Source: Aureibacter tunicatorum (GTDB lineage Bacteria > Bacteroidota > Bacteroidia > Cytophagales > Cyclobacteriaceae). From it: a stretch of 64,000 nt of DNA. Where the stretch lies: the NCBI RefSeq assembly GCF_036492635.1, contig NZ_AP025305.1, forward strand, positions 2,294,001 through 2,358,000, written 5' to 3'. This document shows positions 7,608-16,586 of this stretch, in pieces. Each line of letters begins with the position of its first letter. The stretch's first letter is position 1. A model generated the notes under the pieces. That model was not told the DNA's origin. It made no database searches and was given only the letters and a program-made list of their open reading frames with translations. The translations under genes were made by a program, and so were the position numbers.

Positions 7608-7850
7608 TCATGATGCTATCAAGGTTTGTCTTTTTTCTAGTCCGCAATCTCTTTTGAATCTATACTCTTTCCGTATGATGTTGAGGATCGTTTGCTCTGA
7701 GATATAAAATTCTTTTTCAGAGAGTATTTTAAGGGTGTCGTCTACTCTTTTGCGCTTTACTTCTGTAAGGTGCACGAAACGTTTTACAAGAGCTTTATCT
7801 CTTAACTTTATGAGCTCTTTAGACCGTCCTTTTTGTGTTTTGATTTTCAT
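7608..7850 (-). CDS. Small basic protein resembling Mu-like prophage regulators/transposase-annotated ORFs
   Basis: An 80-aa basic protein. Its middle (KRFVHLTEVKRKRVDDTLKI followed by LSEKEFYISEQTILNIIRK) resembles a family of ~80-90-aa proteins in Bacteroidota that are often annotated as 'transposase' and sit in Mu-like prophages or contractile-tail clusters. I recall this family from pattern only. It is predicted helical and may bind DNA. It follows the 63-aa gene by 23 bp on the same strand, so the two likely form an operon that continues into the decayed module. Confidence 0.6.
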   Translation of the reverse strand: MKIKTQKGRSKELIKLRDKALVKRFVHLTEVKRKRVDDTLKILSEKEFYISEQTILNIIRKEYRFKRDCGLEKRQTLIAS

Positions 7851-7873
7851 TTTGATTTGAGATTTAAGGGTTG

Positions 7874-8065
7874 TTATTCTTCTTCGTTGTCGGGTATAAA
7901 ATTGATTGTGAGGCTTACAAGCTGTTCATCATTTTGCTTAACCCATTCGATGCTATCTACTGCGCATAGATTGATTCCCATCTGATTAGGAATAACTTCA
8001 ACTGGTAGTGGCGATTCCATTTTACCATCAATGACTTCTTGTACGGTTGTTTTAAGGTGCTTCAT
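7874..8065 (-). CDS. Small acidic hypothetical protein (63 aa)
   Basis: First gene of the minus-strand module. The start ATG at 8065 follows an AT-rich leader. No known domain; the C-terminal tail TINFIPDNEEE resembles the end of the 17-aa peptide encoded in both repeat copies. A cluster of GTTTC/GAAAC repeats lies 35-70 bp upstream and could be its operator. Function unknown. Confidence 0.5.
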   Translation of the reverse strand: MKHLKTTVQEVIDGKMESPLPVEVIPNQMGINLCAVDSIEWVKQNDEQLVSLTINFIPDNEEE

Positions 8066-8101
8066 TTTTATTATTTATTTGAGATTTAAAGAGTGGAATA
8101 A

Positions 8102-8137
8102 CCGTTTCGAATCGTTTTAGAAACGTTTCTGAAACGG
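8102..8137. promoter_or_regulatory. Cluster of GTTTC/GAAAC inverted repeats, possible operator
   Basis: CCGTTTC and GAAACGG form an outer inverted repeat, and inside it AGAAACGTTTCT (8119-8130) is a perfect 12-bp palindrome. The regular spacing suggests several binding sites for one repressor. It sits directly upstream of the minus-strand small-gene operon that starts at 8065. Confidence 0.45.
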
Positions 8138-8355
8138 CTCATTTCTTATGTTAATGTTTTTTTTGATTCGTTTTTTGTCAAGGAAAGAGTTGAAATACTT
8201 TCTTCGAATTACTGTAAAAATGATTCGCAGATTAGGGACTGAAATTTGATGGGCTTTTTTATTAGCTATTGATAGATTGAGAGCCTTGTATCAAATAATC
8301 TCGACCTAATTAATAATGGCTATGCGGTTATTGAGTATATAAAAAATAAACATTC

Positions 8356-8745
8356 ATGAGAGTACCAGAAGACAGTATATTAAAGGCGATTATCAAAGAA
8401 ACGAAGGAAGTAAATGAAAAGAGAGCGAACTTCAGCAATTCGCCATTTAAGGAAGATGACTATTTTCAATATTTATCCTTGGGGCTTCCATTGAAAAGAG
8501 CATTGATTGATTCAATTCAAGAATCCAAATTATTAGAAGGAAAGCATTTTGTTAGCGTGGAGCTTTATGATGACAGTGGCTTTAAAAACGATTTTTTGGC
8601 GACACTGTCCCAATTGCAATCGCAGTTTTCCGAGCGCCAATTGAAGACGTTTGAAGATGAACATCTTGAGAGTTTATCCGATGAGTTGCTAAAAGAAGAC
8701 CTAAATGAAGCCGTTTTTTCATTAATAAATCTATGCAGAAGATAG
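8356..8745 (+). CDS. Hypothetical protein (129 aa)
   Basis: A soluble, acidic, probably all-helical protein with no signal peptide and no motif I know. It stands alone and is followed by a good terminator (8810-8838), which supports it as a real single-gene unit. Function unknown. Confidence 0.55.
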   Translation: MRVPEDSILKAIIKETKEVNEKRANFSNSPFKEDDYFQYLSLGLPLKRALIDSIQESKLLEGKHFVSVELYDDSGFKNDFLATLSQLQSQFSERQLKTFEDEHLESLSDELLKEDLNEAVFSLINLCRR

Positions 8746-8809
8746 TTGCTCAGTGGAGGCTGATGGATTAAATAAGCAATATTTATGTTATTTGCCTCTA
8801 GTAAATGCA

Positions 8810-8838
8810 AGCCAAAGCTAAATGAGCTTTGGCTTTTT
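8810..8838 (+). terminator. Rho-independent terminator after the 129-aa gene
   Basis: AGCCAAAGCT (8810-8819) pairs perfectly with AGCTTTGGCT (8825-8834), with loop AAATG and a T-run after it. Confidence 0.85.
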
Positions 8839-8968
8839 CTTTTTCAACTCTATTTTTTTGAAATCAGCGTTTGTTGAAATATTATGACTCTATTGTTGTG
8901 GATATACAATATTATTCACTATCTGAATCGTTGTCATAGAAGTCTATAATGTTCTTTATTATCAAACT

Positions 8969-9646
8969 ATGAGCAGAATCAATTCAGATAATTTATACCC
9001 AATAGAAGGCTTGGCTACGACAATTTTTTTGAAACCACTAGTTGAGGAAAGTGAAATCACTAATGTCTTTGTTGGGGAATATACTTATTATAGTGACTTT
9101 AAGGAGCCAAAGAACTTTTTAAGAGACAATGTGCTCTATAATTACGGAATATCTAATACAGCATTGAGAATCGGAAAGTTTTGTGCCCTGGCGAATGGTG
9201 CTAAATTTATAATGGCGGATGCTAATCATGCAACAGAAGGCATTACCACTTTTCCATTTCCTATTTTTGGTGGTGATTGGGCTGACACTATTCCTTTGTC
9301 TGAATATCCTTTGAAGCGATATTCGGATATCATTATTGGCAATGATGTTTGGTTGGGAGAGTCTGCGACGATCATGCCTGGAGTAAAAGTGGGAAATGGT
9401 TCAATTGTGGGCAGCAAGGCTGTTGTTTCCAAGGATGTTCCTCCATACAGCATAGTGGTTGGAAATCCTGCAAGAGTTGTTAGGACAAGATTTTCCAATG
9501 AGGAAATTGCGATGCTGGAAAAATTGTCGTGGTGGGATTGGCCAATTGAGCATATAGAAAAGAATATGACTATTTTGGTGAAAAGAGATATCAAGACTCT
9601 TTGGGATTATGCTATGAATAATCATCTCATTAAAAAAAGCCTATAA
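8969..9646 (+). CDS. CatB/Vat-type xenobiotic acetyltransferase
   Basis: A left-handed beta-helix (hexapeptide) acetyltransferase of 225 aa that moves an acetyl group from acetyl-CoA to a small hydroxylated compound. Seen in it: hexapeptide turns such as GNDVWLGESATIMPGVKVGNG and IVGSKAVVSKDVPPYSIVVG, the NPARVVR end of the helix, and the C-terminal WWDWP motif typical of streptogramin A and CatB chloramphenicol acetyltransferases. His in the DANHATEG segment is in the place of the catalytic His. Members are resistance enzymes or unspecific housekeeping acetyltransferases; the substrate here cannot be told. Single gene, no operon partner. Confidence 0.9.
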   Translation: MSRINSDNLYPIEGLATTIFLKPLVEESEITNVFVGEYTYYSDFKEPKNFLRDNVLYNYGISNTALRIGKFCALANGAKFIMADANHATEGITTFPFPIFGGDWADTIPLSEYPLKRYSDIIIGNDVWLGESATIMPGVKVGNGSIVGSKAVVSKDVPPYSIVVGNPARVVRTRFSNEEIAMLEKLSWWDWPIEHIEKNMTILVKRDIKTLWDYAMNNHLIKKSL

Positions 9647-9976
9647 GCAGATATCTTGAGTGATTATTATTAGAATGGAAATGATACATTATGTTATTAA
9701 ACATAATGTTGTATTTAATTAATACCTTTTAATTATTTGAAGAGTATTGCGAATGCGATTGTTGTTATGGTTTTTTTCTATATCCATATGAACTGTGATG
9801 GATGTAAGTAATACATCAAATAAAAATCATGAATATTTAGATAGAGAGAAAAGTAATTATTTTAATAATTTGAAGAAATGAATTTGAGATATGTCATTAA
9901 TTATGAAAATGACATATGACATGATTTTTTTTGAAATAAAAGCTGAAATTTCTACTAGTTTTTAAAAGTAGATATT
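9647..9976. other. AT-rich intergenic region
   Basis: No gene, strong hairpin or repeat seen in these 330 bp. It must contain the promoter of the glycosidase gene that follows. Confidence 0.5.
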
Positions 9977-12181
9977 ATGCGAAGAAGTATACTCCTCATG
10001 GCGCTTTTTATTTCAGGAGCTTTTCATGCCAACTCTCAGAATAAAGAGTATAAGTACCCATTTTTAAATCCCGGTCTTCCCTTGGAGCAACGTGTTGATG
10101 ACTTGATTTCGAGAATGACGTTGCAGGAGAAGGTTCAGCAAATGGAACATGAAGCTCCAGCTATTGAAAGATTGAATGTCGTGGCATATAATTGGTGGAA
10201 TGAAGCGCTTCATGGTGTTGCCAGAACGGATGAAAAAGTTACGGTCTTTCCTCAAGCCATTGGCATGGCGGCCTCGTTTGATGATGAAGCCTTGAGAAGA
10301 GTCGGTGATATCGCTTCGACAGAAGGCAGAGCGATTTTTAATGAAGATATGAAAAACGGGACGACTGGTACGATCTATCGAGGATTGACTTTTTGGACTC
10401 CCAATGTCAATATATTCAGAGATCCTAGATGGGGACGTGGCCAAGAGACTTATGGCGAAGACCCATTTTTAAGCTCCAGAATGGGTGCCGCTATGGTTAG
10501 AGGGCTTCAAGGAGATGATCCTTATTACCTCAAGGCTGTGGCTTGTGCCAAGCATTATGCAGTTCATAGTGGGCCTGAGCATAATCGCCATAGCTTTAAT
10601 GCAGAGGCTTCGGATTTTGATCTTTGGGATACTTACTTGCCGGCATTCAAGATATTGGTCAAGGATGCTAAAGTCGAAGGGGTAATGTGCGCTTATAACC
10701 GGTTTAGGGGTGAGGAGTGCTGTGGCAATGGACCATTGATGACTGAGATTCTCAGAGAACAATGGGGATTCAAAGGTTATTCCGTTTCGGACTGCTGGGC
10801 GGTGTCGGATTTCTACAAATTCCATAAGACCCATCCTGATGCAGTAACTTCGATTTCCACTTCTTTGGAAGCAGGGACCGATTTAGAATGCGGAAATCTT
10901 TACAGACAGTTGACAAGCGCTGTGGATAAAGGTTTAGTTAATGAGCATCAGGTGAATAGGTCTATCAAGCGTCTTTTTGAGATAAGAATGAGGTTGGGAA
11001 TGTTTGACGATCAAAATCCTTATGCCAAGATAGGTAAAGACGCGATCGAGACCGATGAGAATAAGAAAGAAGCTTATGAAATGGCGCAGAAGAGCATGGT
11101 TTTGCTAAAAAATGAGAAAAACATTCTTCCGCTTGATAAGAAAAAATACAAGCGCATAGCTGTCGTAGGACCTAATGCTGATAATGAAGAGGTGTTGTTA
11201 GCCAATTACTTTGGCAGGCCAACGCATATTGTTAGCGCGCTTGAAGGAATAAAAAATAAATTTTCTGATTCAGAAATAATATATGCAAAAGGAGTGGACC
11301 ATGTCAAGGATATTGAAGGTGTTGAATATGCTGATGTGCTTGATCAAGTAAGCAAAGCGGACGTCATCATTTTCGTCGGAGGAATTTCAGCGGATTATGA
11401 AGGCGAGGCAGGCGACGCGGGAGCTGGTGGATATGCTGGTTTTGCCAGCGGAGACAGGGTAAGTCTTGATTTGCCTCCTGTGCAAACCAATTTGATGAAA
11501 ACATTGAAAAAGCTTAATAAGCTCCTTGTATATGTGAATATGTCCGGCTCTGCGATAACGATGGACTGGCAGGTTAAAAATGCTGATGCAATCATACAGG
11601 CATGGTATGGTGGACAAGCGGGAGGAACAGCTATAGCTGATGTGATCGCTGGTGATTATAATCCGGCCGGCCGTATGCCATTGACTACTTACAAGAGCGA
11701 AGATGATCTTCCTGGTTTTGAAGATTATTCGATGGAAAATAGAACTTACAGATATTTTCATGGAGATGTTCAGTATCCATTTGGTTATGGTTTGAGTTAT
11801 ACAGAGTTTAGATTTGACAATATTGAATTATCAAAAGAGATAGCAACGGACAAGCCTGTCAAAGTAAAAGCGATTGTGACGAATGTCGGGAAGAAGGACG
11901 GCGATGAAGTGGTGCAACTCTATGTCAAGCATCACAAAAAGACTTATAGAGAGGCGAATTGTTCATTAAAAGGTTTTCAGCGTATTCACCTAAAGAAAGG
12001 CGAAAGCAAAGTTGTAGAGTTCGAGCTTAGGCCTGAAGATCTGGCAACAGTAGACGAACATGGAATGAGCGCAGTGTCTGAAGGAGATGTGGAGATCTCT
12101 ATCGGTGGAGGACAGCCAAAGTACGCTTCGCATATCAGTAAAATTTCGACTATTAAAGGTGACCGATATCAAATTATGTAA
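9977..12181 (+). CDS. Glycoside hydrolase family 3, probable beta-xylosidase
   Basis: A 734-aa exported enzyme: signal peptide at 1-20 (ends HANSQ). It removes terminal sugars from beta-linked oligosaccharides. The N-terminal barrel has YNWWNEALHGVAR (71-83), typical of xylosidase-like GH3 members, KHYAVHSGPEHNRH (192-205) and the nucleophile Asp272 in SVSDCWAVSDF. The C-terminal alpha/beta sandwich (about 385-600) has a Gly/Ala-rich loop GEAGDAGAGGYAGFASGDR before the usual LDLPPVQ; the acid/base Glu is likely in this loop. A fibronectin III-like domain (about 630-720) ends the protein. Likely periplasmic, acting on plant or algal xylan fragments. Stands alone with its own terminator. Confidence 0.93.
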   Translation: MRRSILLMALFISGAFHANSQNKEYKYPFLNPGLPLEQRVDDLISRMTLQEKVQQMEHEAPAIERLNVVAYNWWNEALHGVARTDEKVTVFPQAIGMAASFDDEALRRVGDIASTEGRAIFNEDMKNGTTGTIYRGLTFWTPNVNIFRDPRWGRGQETYGEDPFLSSRMGAAMVRGLQGDDPYYLKAVACAKHYAVHSGPEHNRHSFNAEASDFDLWDTYLPAFKILVKDAKVEGVMCAYNRFRGEECCGNGPLMTEILREQWGFKGYSVSDCWAVSDFYKFHKTHPDAVTSISTSLEAGTDLECGNLYRQLTSAVDKGLVNEHQVNRSIKRLFEIRMRLGMFDDQNPYAKIGKDAIETDENKKEAYEMAQKSMVLLKNEKNILPLDKKKYKRIAVVGPNADNEEVLLANYFGRPTHIVSALEGIKNKFSDSEIIYAKGVDHVKDIEGVEYADVLDQVSKADVIIFVGGISADYEGEAGDAGAGGYAGFASGDRVSLDLPPVQTNLMKTLKKLNKLLVYVNMSGSAITMDWQVKNADAIIQAWYGGQAGGTAIADVIAGDYNPAGRMPLTTYKSEDDLPGFEDYSMENRTYRYFHGDVQYPFGYGLSYTEFRFDNIELSKEIATDKPVKVKAIVTNVGKKDGDEVVQLYVKHHKKTYREANCSLKGFQRIHLKKGESKVVEFELRPEDLATVDEHGMSAVSEGDVEISIGGGQPKYASHISKISTIKGDRYQIM

Positions 12182-12208
12182 TTCTCTATATTTATAGAAG
12201 AATAAAGG

Positions 12209-12235
12209 GCCTCGGTGTTACATTGAGGCTTTTTT
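12209..12235 (+). terminator. Terminator after the GH3 gene
   Basis: GCCTCGGTG pairs with CATTGAGGC (one G-T wobble, one more weak pair), short loop, then six Ts. Confidence 0.85.
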
Positions 12236-12405
12236 GATGAGTCATATGTAAGTTCCTTGAGGCATTTCTTCAACTTGTTCAAAATGTTGGCAAGTCATTA
12301 GCCGAGGTATATTTCTTCAAATTCATATCTTATTTTTTGTGTTTAAATTAAGTATTTTTAGGTGTTGCAAATTCGGTTGTAGAGCATTCAGAAAATATTT
12401 TTACT

Positions 12406-13008
12406 ATGATAAAGGTGTGTGATTTATTGCTTAAGGAGAAACGAGGAAATCACCCTCTTAGATCAGTTGAGCAAATGGAGATTGGGGAGCATGGAATCGT
12501 TGGTAATGTCTCAACATTGCCGTCAAGGCAAGTTTTGATTTTGCCAAAGGAAGTTCATTCTAAGTTTAGTTTAAAGCCGGGGGATCTGAGGGAGAATATC
12601 GTCATTGAAGGCTTTGATATTCATGAATTAAGTTCCGGAACTGTTGTGCGGATTGGCGAGGTGAAGATAAGGCTGACTTATCACTGTGAACCGTGCAAGA
12701 GGATATCTGAATTCGCAAGCGCAAAAGAGATAATGCATCAGAGAGGCTATTTAGGCTCTTTTTTAAATCAAGGTAGAATATCTCTGGGAGATGATTTGCG
12801 AGTGTTGGAAAAAGAGTTCGAGTCGATTCCTTATGATATAAAGGAACGGATGCAATGGTATTTGGATAAGGTCGACAAGCCTGTTTCTATCAAAAAGCTA
12901 GCTTTCGAAATAGGATTGTCGCAATCATATTACAGAGCTATTCCCAATATGCTGAAAAGAATGGATCAGAAATACAGAGACCTTGTTGATTATCCGTCGA
13001 AAAAATGA
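12406..13008 (+). CDS. MOSC domain protein
   Basis: A 200-aa protein whose residues about 20-130 match the MOSC (molybdenum cofactor sulfurase C-terminal) domain: RQVLILPKEVHSKFSLKPGD, then RENIVIEGFDIHELSSGTVV, then TYHCEPCKRI with the conserved Cys thought to handle sulfur, and a downstream RGYLG turn. Such domains carry sulfur or bind the molybdenum cofactor. The last ~65 residues form a helical tail that looks like a small helix-turn-helix (VSIKKLAFEIGLSQSYYRAI), unusual for a stand-alone MOSC protein. It precedes the WYL regulator on the same strand by 46 bp. Confidence 0.85.
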   Translation: MIKVCDLLLKEKRGNHPLRSVEQMEIGEHGIVGNVSTLPSRQVLILPKEVHSKFSLKPGDLRENIVIEGFDIHELSSGTVVRIGEVKIRLTYHCEPCKRISEFASAKEIMHQRGYLGSFLNQGRISLGDDLRVLEKEFESIPYDIKERMQWYLDKVDKPVSIKKLAFEIGLSQSYYRAIPNMLKRMDQKYRDLVDYPSKK

Positions 13009-13054
13009 AAATACTTTTTATTGCAAAATCTAAAAGCTTTAAGTAACCCCTATC

Positions 13055-13768
13055 ATGGAAGACAATGAAAAACCTAGATTATCGAGACTGACAGCTATAG
13101 TCATTCAACTTCAGTCCAAGCGTGTTGTCACATCGACTGAGCTTGCAAAAAAGCATGGAGTAAGCGTAAGAACAATTTATCGAGATATTAGGACGCTAGA
13201 AAATTCGGGAATTCCAATTACTGTGGAGGAAGGAAAAGGCTATTCCTTGATGGATGGTTATCAATTGCCTCCGGTTCTGTTCACAGAAGAGGAAGCAAAT
13301 GCAATGGTAACCGCCGAGCAATTGGTTTTGAAAAATAAAGACAAGTCATTTGCAAAATCATACAGCGAAGCGATGATTAAGATCAAGTCAGTTTTGAAGT
13401 ATTCGCAAAAGGATAATGCAAGTTTGTTGGCGGATAGAGTATACTTTGGAGGCAATAACACATATGAAAAAACAAGCGATCATTTGATGGTTATTCAGAT
13501 GGCTGTAACCAGTTTTCAATTGATGGATATTGAATACCTTTCTTTGGACAATGCATTGTCAAAAAGAAAAGTTGAGCCATTTGCGATGTACAGCACAAAT
13601 GGAAATTGGTTGTTGATCGCATTTTGTAGATTGCGCAATGAATTCAGAGCTTTCAGGATTGATAAGATTCAAAAAGTCAATATACTGGACGAGAAATTTT
13701 CACCTCATGATATGTCAATAAGCGATTATTTCGAATTATATGTGAAAAATAAAACACCCCTGACATAG
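13055..13768 (+). CDS. HTH/WYL-domain transcriptional regulator (YafY type)
   Basis: A 237-aa DNA-binding protein. Residues 5-60 form an HTH_11-type domain (TSTELAKKHGVSVRTIYRDI, then LENSGIPI). Residues about 140-230 form the WYL ligand-binding domain; here the signature part reads AMYSTNGNWLLIAFCRLRNE, with the YS-W-L pattern, and RAFRIDKI follows. Such regulators sense small molecules or nucleic acids. The DUF4345 membrane protein follows by 55 bp, a pairing common in this phylum, and is the likely target. Confidence 0.92.
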   Translation: MEDNEKPRLSRLTAIVIQLQSKRVVTSTELAKKHGVSVRTIYRDIRTLENSGIPITVEEGKGYSLMDGYQLPPVLFTEEEANAMVTAEQLVLKNKDKSFAKSYSEAMIKIKSVLKYSQKDNASLLADRVYFGGNNTYEKTSDHLMVIQMAVTSFQLMDIEYLSLDNALSKRKVEPFAMYSTNGNWLLIAFCRLRNEFRAFRIDKIQKVNILDEKFSPHDMSISDYFELYVKNKTPLT

Positions 13769-13823
13769 GGCTGTCATATCGTCGATTTAGATTTGCATTA
13801 GTATTTAACTCAAACAATAAAAA

Positions 13824-14213
13824 ATGGAAATCTTTAGCATTATTACTTTAGCATTATCGGGGCTTTTATTACTTATGGTTGGCACTATGAGGTTGGTCAA
13901 CCCAATAAAGACTTTTTCAAACAACTCTGAAATTATATTGGCCAATCAAGTTGACATATTGAATGAAGCAAGAGGCACTAGCGCAATGATGTTGCTCGGG
14001 GGCTTGATAATATTAATGGGAACGATTGTAAGCCCTCAAGCTCAAGCTTCTCACTTGGTTGCAGTTTTGATATTCTTTGGTTTTGGAGTAGGGAGAGTAG
14101 TAAGCATGGCCGTGGATGGCAAGCCCAATAAGAAATTAATTCAAGGCCTAATCTCGGAGTTTCTGCTTGGGTCTTTGAATCTAATTGCTTTATTTTTTTT
14201 CCTTAAAAATTAA
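13824..14213 (+). CDS. DUF4345 family membrane protein
   Basis: A 129-aa integral membrane protein with four predicted helices (about 5-25, 52-70, 78-98, 108-126). The pattern NEARGTSAMMLLGG and the GVGRVVSMAVDGKP loop are typical of DUF4345. Its function is not known. It follows the WYL regulator and probably is controlled by it. Confidence 0.8.
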   Translation: MEIFSIITLALSGLLLLMVGTMRLVNPIKTFSNNSEIILANQVDILNEARGTSAMMLLGGLIILMGTIVSPQAQASHLVAVLIFFGFGVGRVVSMAVDGKPNKKLIQGLISEFLLGSLNLIALFFFLKN

Positions 14214-14435
14214 TGGTTTGTGTTATAATTGTATGTTATGCATTAACAGTTGTATTTGATTTTGCGAAATATAGTTAAATCAATAATAAATTTATTTTTA
14301 TTAATTTGGTCTCTGTTTTTTTATTCGATGATTTAATATATTTTATGATGTTTGATGGGGGGACGGCTTGTTATTATCTTCGCTTTGAATGTTGTAGTTT
14401 CTTATTGAAAATATTTAAATAGATATTGTTGAGAT

Positions 14436-14783
14436 ATGAGAAGGAAAGTCAACAGAGTTATGCTTTTTGTAATTTTGATATCAAATATTTTTCTTGGAAT
14501 AAAGTTGCTGATTGATGCTTGGCATTTATTTGTGAGCGGGAAGTTTTATGAGGGATATGTTTTTGCAATGTATATTATGTTATTTGATATAATAGTTTTT
14601 ATACCTTTAATTGTTGTACTACTATTGCGAGGAGTTTCTAAAATGAAAAAATGGGCTATTCTTTCTGTTGTTTCTCAAAATATAGTGATGTTTGTGGGGT
14701 TTAAGTTAGGTTCAATTTTAGGAGTACTATTTTGTTTGACTTCATTAATATATTATTTCAAAAATTGTAAAAAAATAGCTTAG
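14436..14783 (+). CDS. Small hypothetical membrane protein
   Basis: A 115-aa protein with four hydrophobic helices (about 8-27, 40-64, 70-88, 90-108) and a basic N- and C-terminus. No known family. It has no close operon partner. Confidence 0.55.
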   Translation: MRRKVNRVMLFVILISNIFLGIKLLIDAWHLFVSGKFYEGYVFAMYIMLFDIIVFIPLIVVLLLRGVSKMKKWAILSVVSQNIVMFVGFKLGSILGVLFCLTSLIYYFKNCKKIA

Positions 14784-14851
14784 CTGTGTATTGAGTTTTT
14801 TATAAATCCCTTTTTGGAACCGATTTCTTAGAAGAATTAATAACCATAGAG

Positions 14852-15286
14852 ATGAAAAAATTTGACAAAACAATTCATAATATAGTATTGGCAGCAATAA
14901 AACGAAAAACACTAAAACCCTATGAGTTTAGATGGACAAACCTTTATGAAAGCAATTCTGAGTTTCCTTATGTGGGAATGTTGAAGTTTTCAGAAGAAGA
15001 ATTGCTAATATGCTCGACAGTGATTGATGAGGATAACTATAGTATTTTGACGACTCGATCTTTGATTACAAGTGAAAGAGGAGTGAGGGCCGTCAATGAC
15101 TTAACAGGAGTGAAACAAATCAATAGCGATAACTTTAAAAGTTTTGGAAATAATGCTTTCACGATGGGTGTCGTATCATTTCTTAATGGGTCTCAAATAA
15201 AATACTTCATAGAAACTGGCAATGCCTCGATGGTGATGATTTATGGAGTAATGACTTTGTTCAGTCTTCAAAATGCCAATAAATGA
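14852..15286 (+). CDS. Hypothetical protein (144 aa)
   Basis: A soluble mixed alpha/beta protein without signal peptide or known motif. It follows the small membrane protein by 68 bp and converges with the dioxygenase gene on the other strand. Function unknown. Confidence 0.55.
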   Translation: MKKFDKTIHNIVLAAIKRKTLKPYEFRWTNLYESNSEFPYVGMLKFSEEELLICSTVIDEDNYSILTTRSLITSERGVRAVNDLTGVKQINSDNFKSFGNNAFTMGVVSFLNGSQIKYFIETGNASMVMIYGVMTLFSLQNANK

Positions 15287-15295
15287 TTTAAATGA

Positions 15296-15321
15296 AGGCC
15301 AAATAGTAAAGCTTATGGCCT
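15296..15321. terminator. Weak hairpin between convergent genes
   Basis: AGGCCA and TGGCCT form a 6-bp stem with a 14-bp loop between the ends of the 144-aa gene and the dioxygenase gene. No strong T-run follows, so a terminator role is only likely from position. Confidence 0.35.
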
Positions 15322-15335
15322 CCATATTTATCATT

Positions 15336-16019
15336 TTAGATTTCCGCCCACATGCGTATCAAATTGCTGTATAATTGTTGAAGATTAAGATGTGCTTCGG
15401 TATTCGCCATGTCTTTTTCTTCCAGTTCTTTTATCACTTCGGATGCTTTGAAAATCATCTCGCGTTGATGAGCGTCTCTTACCGCGCATTGTATCCAAGT
15501 GACCGCGACTAGTCTTTTTCCGGATATTACTTTGTTGACACGATGCAATTGAGTGGTTGGATAGCATATAGCTTCTCCGGCTGATAGCTTGTAGCTTTTA
15601 AGGCCCGCGTCAGTCATGATTTCCAATTCGCCGCCTTCATATTCATGGGGTTCGTTTAGAAATAATGTGACGCTGATATCTGTTCTGATAGTGTATTCTT
15701 GCCCGTTGAGCGGGCTGTCGACATGCATGCCGTATTTCATGCCTTCGGTGTAACGGCTGATCAGTGGGGGAATGGCCATTTTGGGCATTGCCGCTCGTTG
15801 TAATAATGTATGCTTCAGCAGAGCTTGAAGCAAGTATTGAGCTATTTGGGTGTTTTCCTGCGAATTGGCTAGTTGTTGATTGTTTTTGATTTTAAGCGCA
15901 GCGCCAGACGCAGTCGCTTTGCCATCTACAAAATTGCTTTTGGCAACTATTTCTCTAATTTGCCTTAACTCCTCTTGCGATAGCACTTCTTTGAGGTGAA
16001 TGAAGTTTCCGTGAACCAT
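15336..16019 (-). CDS. PKHD-type Fe(II)/2-oxoglutarate hydroxylase (PiuC/YbiX family)
   Basis: A 227-aa non-heme iron oxygenase. The iron ligands are His99 and Asp101 in YGMHVDSP and His159 in TTQLHRV; Arg169 in GKRLVAVTW would bind 2-oxoglutarate. The N-terminus (EELRQIREIVAKSNFVDGKA) is typical of the PiuC/YbiX family, which is linked to iron uptake with TonB receptors. No such receptor gene lies next to it here. Substrate unknown. Confidence 0.92.
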   Translation of the reverse strand: MVHGNFIHLKEVLSQEELRQIREIVAKSNFVDGKATASGAALKIKNNQQLANSQENTQIAQYLLQALLKHTLLQRAAMPKMAIPPLISRYTEGMKYGMHVDSPLNGQEYTIRTDISVTLFLNEPHEYEGGELEIMTDAGLKSYKLSAGEAICYPTTQLHRVNKVISGKRLVAVTWIQCAVRDAHQREMIFKASEVIKELEEKDMANTEAHLNLQQLYSNLIRMWAEI

Positions 16020-16223
16020 ATCTTGCGATTATAATGAAAAATAGGGATAGTATTAAAAATTAAAAGTGCGACTAAGATCTATAAAAACAATTTAAAATAC
16101 AATTTTATAGGTATATAATATAGTGGTTAATAGAATTTAAAGTTTAATTCTTTTAAATTAGTATTTTAACAATTTAATATTAACTTTATTTGGTGGTCTA
16201 TTAAATAATGTTTGAATTAACCT

Positions 16224-16586
16224 ATGCATTTAATTCTTGACGCTCCGTATAATGATATATTTTGGGACTTTTTGAATTATAAAGCCAGAGAAGAATTTAT
16301 TGGAGATGAGTTCGATTTTGTAATTATTTATCCCTGGGGAGTTGACACTTCTACTTTATTTAATTCAAGAAAGAATTCAGAGTGTTTGATCAGTGCCAAA
16401 ACCGTATTTTTTAAGGGTGACGAAGAATTTATGTATGATACAGTCATCAAGCTTGGCACATATTCACAAAGAGTCTATCATAACATGAAGGGATATGACG
16501 TGAAAAAATGCTATAAATTAAACGGGAAGGCAGGTTGGGCGAATGTCAATCGAAATAATCGGACTGTGAGCATTGTTCTGAAATAG
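16224..16586 (+). CDS. Hypothetical protein (120 aa)
   Basis: A small soluble protein with several Tyr and Trp residues; no signal peptide and no domain I recognise. It has AT-rich noncoding DNA on both sides, so it is a single-gene unit. Function unknown. Confidence 0.5.
   Translation: MHLILDAPYNDIFWDFLNYKAREEFIGDEFDFVIIYPWGVDTSTLFNSRKNSECLISAKTVFFKGDEEFMYDTVIKLGTYSQRVYHNMKGYDVKKCYKLNGKAGWANVNRNNRTVSIVLK

Larger units (their letters stand above)
7290..7610 (-). repeat. Repeated small-gene module, copy 1 (decayed)
   Basis: This stretch is similar over its whole length to 51968-52352. Compared with that copy it lacks 43 bp in the middle. It starts directly after the cassette array. It contains a broken version of a 69-aa membrane protein gene and an intact 17-codon ORF on the minus strand, downstream of two other small minus-strand genes. 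Confidence 0.8.

Noticed and set aside
9401-9625. Minus-strand frames inside the acetyltransferase gene
   Set aside because: They mirror the coding strand of a well-supported gene and show no family pattern.
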